NCBI GenBank assembly: GCA_958450365.1
Contig: CAUEEP010000938.1
Coordinates: 372,001 to 436,000, forward strand
DNA: 64,000 bases
Direction: 5' to 3'
Origin: Mesorhabditis belari
Lineage: Eukaryota; Nematoda; Chromadorea; Rhabditida; Rhabditidae
The notes under the pieces are model-generated. The model saw nothing but the letters and a program-made list of their open reading frames with translations, was not told where the DNA came from and did no database searches. Positions within the stretch are counted from its first letter, which is position 1. Every line of letters starts with the position of its first letter. Below are positions 56,707 to 64,000 of this stretch, piece by piece. The position numbers and the translations under genes are program-made.

Positions 56707-57003
56707 TCCCAACCACCAAAGTACCTTTATTTTTTATATTTAACTAATTGCTCAGCTTTTGAGGTTGTTGTGGGTGCCGTTTCCGAGAGAAACGATTTTC
56801 TCGTTTTCGAATCAACTGATCAAGAGTTTCCGTATGATCCTCATAGTTTTGATTCGATGTATGGCGGCCAAAAGTATGTTCAGCTGGGAGTAGATTCAAA
56901 CAGAAAACCTGTTTGGAAAGAAGGAATCATTTCAGAGAAGCGCGGTATGTTTATAGACATTATTGAAGAACGGGCCCCCATTGAAGATTGAGATCTTCCT
57001 TGC

Positions 57004-57785
57004 AAGGGAAGATCATCAGGGTTTTGTGGCCAAATGACACGAGCAGTTTCCGACGTAGAATTGCACGCTGAATCCGAATCTGCTTTCCGTTTTTGCTGAA
57101 CGGCCCTCTGTCAAAAGTTATAAGTATGTAAAGTTTTGAATGGAATTTTAAAAATCATCCCTCGAGGTTATCAGCAGATTTCCCAGAGACAATAAAGAGC
57201 AGTAGTGGTCAAGTGGTAGTCAATTGGAATACGAGGCTAACTCTCAGTGCAATGCCCCCCAACCGGCGTAGTACCAATGTTAATAGTTAAAAGTAACCAT
57301 TCTTATGAGAAGTAGTTTGAAGTTCGAGTTCGAGTGCACAGTTTAACTTTTTTTTCCTTTTTTAGAGGTAGTTGCTCTTCATTTCAAATACAAATCTTTT
57401 TCGAACTACTTCTCATAAAAATGGTTACTTTTAACTATTAACATTGTTACTATGCCGGTTGGGGGCATTGCACTGAGAGTTTGCCTCGTATTCCAATTGA
57501 CTACCACTTGACCACCACTGCTCTTTATTGTCTCTGGGAAATCTGCTGATAACCTCGAGGGATGATTTTTAAAATTCCATTCAAAACTTTACATACTTAT
57601 AACTTTTGACAGAGGGCCGTTCAGCAAAAACGGAAAGCAGATTCGGATTCAGCGTGCAATTCTACGTCGGAAAATATATTTTTTCTTTGCAAAACCACAG
57701 AATGTGCGAGTGGAGTGGTGAGCATAGTCGCTTGCCAATATTGCCAAATGACTCGTGTCATTTGGCCACACAACCCTGATGACCT
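57004..57785. mobile_element. large palindromic element, about 350-bp arms
   Basis: GATCATCAGGGTTTTGTGGC, GTAGAATTGCACGCTGAATC, AACGGCCCTCTGTCAAAAGT and GGTTATCAGCAGATTTCCC are all mirrored in reverse between 57400 and 57785. The loop (about 57320-57395) contains a T-run and AGAGGTAGTTGCTC. The outermost part of the right arm has a short non-palindromic insert (57675-57745). Inserted in protease C intron; absent from copies A and B. Confidence 0.88.
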
Positions 57786-58024
57786 TCCCTTGTTAGTAAC
57801 CCATCACTTCACTACATTTCTTGCGAAGGATCTTAATACTTACCATCTCAGATCGACGCAAAATTATAGGGGGGAATAAGCATCACAAAATAGGAATTTT
57901 CTGAGATTTTTAGCTGCTAAATGCTAGAAATAACTGAAATATAAGGTTTCAAAGTTTTTAGATTGAAATTAAGCATTTTTGGAGATTTACACAACACTTT
58001 AAATGGAGCTCTCACAAACACCGG

Positions 58025-58099
58025 GGGAGTAGCCGGGTGGCCAAGTGGTTAGGAACTCTAGCTGGTAGACCAAAGTCGCTGGTTCGACTCCATCCCCGT
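58025..58099 (+). tRNA. tRNA-like sequence with good A and B boxes
   Basis: TGGCCAAGTGG matches the A-box consensus and GGTTCGACTCC the B box; CGGGGGA and TCCCCG could form part of an acceptor stem. The anticodon arm (TCTAGCTGGTAGACCA) does not fold convincingly, so I cannot assign an anticodon. It may be a degenerate tRNA or a SINE head. A T-run (TTTTTTT at 58111) follows, as for pol III termination. Confidence 0.4.
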
Positions 58100-59158
58100 T
58101 GTTCTTTTGGTTTTTTTTGCAAAACCACAGAATTTGCGTTCTATTTATTTTTTTGCTTTTTCAAGTTTATTGTGAGTTTTTGCCATAAAAGGTAAAGATA
58201 ACAAAATGTTATTTAAAACTAATCGTACACCCAGGGTAGAACTCCAGTGCCTTGCCCAATTGGGTCATGACAATTCAATCGCCGATCCTCAACCCATTGG
58301 TGTAGGTAGTTGGGGTGGTGGGCATAGTCGCTTGCCAATCTTCATCGTTGTCCCATTCATTCGGGAAGTCTTCTGTTGGTTCACATTCCATTGTTTCATC
58401 TTGTTCATCCACGACAATTTAGCTTTATAGCTCCCTCGTTAGTTTTCTTTTGCTTGCGTATAACAACCCCTTAGAATCACCATTTCTAAGGGTTCAAATA
58501 TATCTTATAGGAAAGAAAGAAAAGCAAGAAAACCTGAAAAGAAAGCCCTCAACTTCCAGTGGGGGCCTGTTCTTCAATAATGCCCTGTTTATATTATAGA
58601 AATTATATATTATTTTTAAACTATATTTTACTAAGATTCCGTTTGATAATTCAATTATTTTTAGATGGATATTATTTTGGTACTTCGCAAGGAGGATATG
58701 GCGATTCGGGTTCTGGTATCTTCGATATGGGCGGTCGCTTCATCGGAAGCTTACTCGCGAAGACGGATTTTGCTTTGTCGGATCCCAAAATTGAGGATGG
58801 AGGATTGGCTGATCACCATCCTGAGACGAGAATGGTTTCATCGACTCTTATTTTTGGCGATCTTCGTTGGGATGAACCAGATGATGCAAATGTAAGTATT
58901 ATTTTAATTCTAATAAACATTCTTTTACATTTTTATTATTCTAGTTTTCGCCTACTTAAATAAAGCATGCAGCCTAAATGAAGTGATTTCTTTAAAATTA
59001 GTCTTCTTGTTGTGACTTGTTCTAAGAATTATTGTTTTTGATTTGAATAAAATTTATCCTTGATATGGTATAAATAAAGATTATTTCATTTTTATCTTTT
59101 ATTTACGTAACGTGATGCAAGACTTGTTTAAATTTTTTATGACGAGTTTTTAAAATGG

Positions 59159-59586
59159 CATGCTGTACTTTGCATTTAACTTCTGATGAAACGAGTTTTG
59201 AATACTCATTTTACACAAGAATTTATGGATAGAAATTAGGAAATAGGTTTATTAAAAATAGATGGTAAATTAGAAATTGACAACAGAATTGGTGTCAATT
59301 TCTGACAAATTTTATTATGTAGTTAATGGAGGTTGATAAAAATAATAATCAAGTTTATGAAAAGGATACTATAGCTAATCCAGAAGCTAAATACGATTTT
59401 AATGAATTAGTTAATAACACTGATAGTTCGTTAAAAAGCAGCAAAAATTTCTTTAATGCAGGATTAGAAAATGGTAAAGTCTTTCTTGGTATAAAGAAAG
59501 CATATTCCATTGATTTGAATAACCATTTTTCCTTGAAATTCTTCGTCTTCGGGCAGTTCAACGTCACCATCAGCTGTTTCTTTTAG
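59159..59586 (+). pseudogene. decayed AT-rich open frame, copy 2
   Basis: Near-identical to 49846-50275 but with one-base insertions (ACTCATTTTACAC, GGAGGTTGATAAA) that change the frame. The longest part still reads EKDTIANPEAKYDFNELVNN and NGKVFLGIKKAYSIDLNN. It was copied along with the protease tail. Confidence 0.4.
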
Positions 59587-59629
59587 TAGGTGCTGTATAC
59601 CCAAGGCCGGCAGGCTTAGCAGACATTCT

Positions 59630-59818
59630 TAAGGGGGTCCAAAATTATGGCAATCAGTTTTTGGAAATCTATTCTTTTCCGAAAAAACTACTGAAAATAG
59701 CATGTATTCTATATACCATTTGAAAGCCCTAATTCTCAGCATCATTAATACATCAAAGATTTTTTGGCCAGAGCTAATTTTTGACCCTTACTGGCTTTCG
59801 ATATGAGCTCGCCGCAAA
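59630..59818. repeat. left arm of the 50392-50935 palindromic MITE
   Basis: Matches 50392-50580 closely and stops after GAGCTCGCCGCAA, where it runs into the homopolymer block; the right arm is missing. Confidence 0.8.
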
Positions 59819-59820
59819 CC

Positions 59821-60395
<575 letters not shown>

Positions 60396-60517
60396 AAAGT
60401 CGAAATAAAGTCTTTCGTTTTTCTATTTTTTTTAAATTTATTTCAAGCGCTATTATGGCGATGCTTTAGGCAGATCAACTTCGAGACCCCTTGGACCCTA
60501 TTGCAAACACATCAAAT

Positions 60518-61494
60518 ATGAAGGTAGCTAAGGTAATATTTTTAAATTTAATGTTGAAGTCTTAAATTTTAGAAAAAGCAAAAGCGCGAGAAACGAAAGA
60601 AACACAAGACATCGAAGACGACCAAATCGAGAAAAAGAGAGCGCTCAAAGAGGAGTCCAAGCAGCAGCAGTGTCAGCACTTCAAGTTCATGTGAGTGATT
60701 TCGCAAGTAGATTTCCTGGTAAACGGTTATTTTGGGGCAACTTTACTTTTTCAAACATATCCAAACAAAGCCTATTTTTTTAAGGAAATTATCCAATGTA
60801 TGTTGCCTTTAGCTCTTCTCCATCATCAAAGCCGACTAAAAAACGAAGCAGAGATTTCCCTCCGAAGCCAAATGATGCAGGTAAGAATTGAAAATGTTAA
60901 ATTTAATGGTTGTTTTTAGATAGCACCGTTCCCCTAGACTGTTTGCTTCACAAGCGAAATCTTTTGGCGGAGATAGCCGTGAATTGTTTGGATGCAGGCA
61001 AGCTCGCAAGCATGATTCCATTTTGTCTGATTGTAAGTTTTTGTCACACTTTAAATAATTTTTTTGCCTAGGATCGGACGAAAGAAGAACTTATTCAAAA
61101 AGTGACTGAAGAATTGGAGGTAATGTCCAAGAAGCGGATTTTGGCAGCGCTTGAAGGTAAAAATTTCTATGTCCTACTATATACATATTTTGTCTTCAGG
61201 AAAAGAGGCATCGAGTAGTAGTGAATCGGAAGAATCGGAACAAGAGTTCAAACCTGAAGAGAAGGGACAAAGCCATTCACCGGAAGTAAACACGCCCAAA
61301 ACGCACGATTCTAATGATAGAGGTTAGTTTTTATGTAGATGGATTTTCATTGACCGATTTTTGTTAACATTTTGAGCCGTAAAGTGGCGATTTTTGTATG
61401 CTTTATCATCTACCATTTAGTGTCATTAACTGAAGAGGCGACTCCTCCGCAATGTCCATTGGAAGAGGGGGAAATCATTGATGGTGCCGATTAA
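60518..61494 (+). CDS. CAAP1-like nuclear/basic protein, intact copy
   Basis: Exon 1 MKVAK, exon 2 KKQKREKRKKHKTSKTTKSR and a Ser-rich end, exon 3 SSKPTKKRSRDFPPKPNDA, exon 4 LLHKRNLLAEIAVNCLDAGK with LASMIPFCLI, exon 5 TKEELIQKVTEELEVMSKKR then ILAALEG, exon 6 acidic/Ser-rich (SSSESEESEQEFKPEEK), exon 7 CPLEEGEIIDGAD-TAA. The frame is open throughout. The helical core (exons 4-5) resembles CAAP1, a vertebrate regulator of caspase activity; the basic N-terminus suggests nuclear location. Function in worms is not established and the family call rests on a short core. Tandem partner of 51172-53183, always downstream of a protease copy on the same strand. Confidence 0.62.
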
Positions 61495-61816
61495 ATTAAC
61501 TGTGAGTCGAACTGTTGTTGATTATTATAGCTTTTTTCGCTTTATGGGTGATTTTCTTAACGGTTTCATCAATTTGTGATCTCTACTACGGAATTTGGAA
61601 TATTTTTGCCTTGTTTTGTTAACCTCGGAATTTTTATAATAAAGGCAGTTCAAATTTCACAGACAGAGATTTAATTCAAGGAAAGCATGCACATGAGATC
61701 ATTGACCTCTAGAAAGAAGAAACGAGCACAGAAATAAATAACACACAAAAACACTAGATGAAATTGCTATAACCCATTCAATGATTGCAAGCATTTAAAA
61801 AGAGGCTTTAGTAGTT

Positions 61817-64000
61817 TTAGAAATTTCGGCTGATGGTTGGAAGTGGTTGTTGAGCGACTGCTTGATCAATGATCTCCAATGATCTGAAGTTTTGATTTAA
61901 ATTTTAAGCTCAAATATAAGCAAGCTTGTAGACTAACTTGGTTCTTCCTAAAGCTATCCTATGAGTAAAAGCTGGTTTTTCACAGGCTTTTTCCGGTGAA
62001 AGCGCTGGTGGTTCATTGATCGACCCAACTTTTGCTCCTTTGCCGAATTCTTTGTGCAATCGATTTATTAGGGCCTAAATTGTTTTTATGCTTCGATGCA
62101 TTTTGATATTTACCTGGGTTCTATAGATACTCTCCTTTCGTTCATGAGATCTTTGGGAGGAGCGCTCACTCGAATCACTACTCGAAGGGGTTGGAGCTGA
62201 AATATTGTTCGTAAATTGTTATCTAGTCCAAGTACCATCATTTTTCTTGGTCAGGGCTGCAAGGATAACGGGTAAGACAACCAATCCATGCCACATTCCG
62301 AGAACCACGACAACGGTGATAGTTTTCAGGAAAACAATCGCCAAATAGGATTGCTTGAAAACAAGTGGAGCCAGCGCAACCAAAGTCGACAATCCGACCT
62401 GGGAAACTTTCTTTTATTCATTTAATGGCTTCATTTTTAACCTGCATTAGTGGCCATCCAATTGTTGTTAGCGCTTCCTCGACTTTGTCCACAGCATTTA
62501 GCGGTTTTGCCTGAATAATTTCGCCAACTAAAGAAAGTTTTTCAGCTTACTTTGTAATAGTGATAGCACATATGGGCTGTGTAATCAACCGAGAAACCGA
62601 TAGCCATCAAAAGAGCTGAAAAGAAAATGCATTATTTCAAAATCAGGATCCTAACAACTCCCATAGACTCTCTTAATCACTGGGCTGAATGTCGTTATAG
62701 TTATTGTTAGCTAAACGTACCGGCCATCGACAAAGGATCCAGCTGAATTCCCCATAGCGTTAAAATTCCGACGATTCCAACTAAACAAAATTCCTAGTTT
62801 TAACAACAGCACTCAAACCAGTGATTGAGAGGACCGAACAACAGGCGCAAATGACGCAGAACAATGAGGGAATGAAGAGAACACAAGCAAGTGCCGTACA
62901 CAAAAGAGAAGCGCCCACCGAGGACCAAACTGTTGAGTCGATAACCATTGTCTATAAATTGAAAACCAAAGTTGAATTCCTTCATCTCAGCTTATGTAAA
63001 CAATCTCTTTATACTAACCTGATCGACAAATGGGGAATGATCGGAGAAAGGAAAAACCCCAAAGTCGGGATATTTCTCGGCGATCGCTCTCCACGCTTTC
63101 ACTGCCGGAATCAACTCGTGATATTTGATCACCTGTAAGGTTTTCTTTAATGTTATAGCTTTATTTCATTACCCCGGCGAAATTGGTCATAAAGAAGAAC
63201 TCGGAGATGCAATCGGGTAAATCATCATCACAAGCGGTGGAGTTGAATTTGACAAAAGTTTCCAAATAGAAATAGGTGGCTGACTGAAATTTGGGGATCA
63301 TTTCAAATTCAAATTTGCGAGATCACCTGGAAGAAAGTGGGGATCTCGGTGTAGGTGAACTTCGGTTTCACATTTCCCTCCTCATCATCGCTGTCGACGT
63401 AGTACTGTAAGTTTTGTATTTTTCCGGATAACAGAATGACCGACAATTATAGCGCTGCATTTTAGAGGGTCTAGATTGATCGAAATTGGGTCAATCATTC
63501 AACGAAAAGATTGCTCTCAAAAATCCCATCACTCGGCTCTCAACTTTGAAAGGGCCTATAGGAGAGTTGAAACCTTGAATCGATTAGATAATGGGCAACG
63601 TTAAAGGGGACATACTCAAGATCTACCTCCAGAAAAATCAAAACGTTTGACCCAATTTTGGCCAATCTAGACCCTCTGAAATGAAGCTATAATTGTGAGC
63701 CACCTTGTAGTCTTACTCAATTTACCCAACCTCCAAAAAATCCTCATATTGTCGAATCCAAAAGAACGTCGAATTTGGCCCATACGAGTTTACTGTAGTC
63801 TCGAATTCGTCAACAATTTTCTTGACAGCTAAATATTTCAAATATTTCTGTGTTTGAGTCAGAATCGAGATTACTTTCCAATCTTTTCGGATCTCGAAGA
63901 TCACCGGGATTTTTAACGAAAACTGAAATCGGTTGCATGCTTCGCATTGCGTCTTCAAAGTGCTTTTGAAAGTTCTGAAAATTTTAAAATGGATAGGGAT
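61817..64000 (-). CDS. patched-related (PTR) sterol-sensing-domain protein, 3' part
   Basis: RND-type multi-pass membrane protein; nematode PTR proteins act in trafficking, moulting and cuticle-related processes (family knowledge). Visible exons, in transcript order: a luminal loop with WIRQYEDFLEV, KFTYTEIPTFFQ, FNSTACDDDLPDCISEFFFM and AVKAWRAIAEKYPDFGVFPF; then membrane helices SLLCTALACVLFIPSLFCVI and GIVGILTLWGIQLDPLSMA. These are followed by the family signature LLMAIGFSVDYTAHMCYHYY, VDKVEEALTTIGWPLMQVG, and VLGMWHGLVVLPVILAALT. A cytoplasmic tail (SSERSSQRSHERKESIYRTQ ... ISRNF) ends with TAA at 61817. It is the C-terminal half; the 5' half lies beyond the window. All frames are open and the gene looks intact. 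Confidence 0.88.

Larger units (their letters stand above)
56707..58959 (+). pseudogene. trypsin-like serine protease, copy C, 5'-truncated
   Basis: Lacks exons 1-2 (anchor and catalytic His). It begins within the intron-2 MITE end (TCCCAACCACCAAAGTACC), then exon 3 with acceptor CTTTTGAG codes VVVGAVSERNDFLVFES and KPVWKEGIISEKRG. After a 1.7-kb intron holding a large palindrome and a tRNA-like sequence, exon 4 codes GTSQGGYGDSGSGIF. The last exon is cut to FSPT-TAA by a substitution relative to copy A. Without the His the product cannot be an active trypsin-like enzyme unless fused to another 5' exon. Confidence 0.7.

Overview
The window is nematode nuclear DNA, probably from a free-living rhabditid. 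The evidence is TTAGGC-type telomeric repeats (594-725, 30449-30475), many short introns with TTTCAG-type acceptors, possible trans-splice acceptors just before start codons, and orthologues of known worm genes. These include a Pax3/7 gene (pax-3), the MIF4G/MA3 splicing factor let-858/CWC22, the SmF gene snr-5, a patched-related gene and a lysosomal-type serine carboxypeptidase. I cannot name the species.

Layout. 1-4.7 kb: repeats, an interstitial telomere block and no convincing gene. 4.7-9.2 kb (+): a 14-exon processive family-2 glycosyltransferase whose longest intron carries a mariner-type element. 9.3-28 kb: a long gene-poor stretch with folded MITEs, many minisatellites, a decayed mariner transposase, tRNA-derived SINEs, a mitochondrial rRNA fragment (NUMT) and one small PAN-like gene on the minus strand. 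28.1-32.3 kb (-): an S10 serine carboxypeptidase with a full-length U1 snRNA gene inside one intron. 34.8-39.4 kb (-): pax-3 with paired domain, octapeptide and homeodomain. 42.5-46.7 kb (-): snr-5 and let-858, spaced like an operon.

46-61.5 kb is the most unusual part. It is a mosaic of inverted and tandem duplications. snr-5, the 5' end of let-858 and a small trypsin-like serine protease gene form an inverted repeat (arms about 45.7-49.6 and 53.6-56.7 kb). A protease plus CAAP1-like gene pair is also present twice in tandem order (48.2-53.2 and 56.7-61.5 kb). There are three protease copies. Copy B looks complete, copy A has lost a splice-acceptor AG, and copy C lacks its 5' exons and is fused to let-858 exons 1-2 inside a MITE terminus. 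The spacers and snr-5 copies are nearly identical, whereas the protease exons differ at many amino acids. Three transposon insertions distinguish the copies, each with a matching empty site. 61.8-64 kb (-): 3' part of a patched-related (PTR) membrane protein that runs off the window.

The genes do not form one pathway. snr-5 (Sm ring), let-858 (spliceosome) and the nested U1 gene all belong to pre-mRNA splicing, but only snr-5 and let-858 are neighbours. Exon boundaries were read by eye from splice signals and homology; boundaries given without exact phase are approximate.
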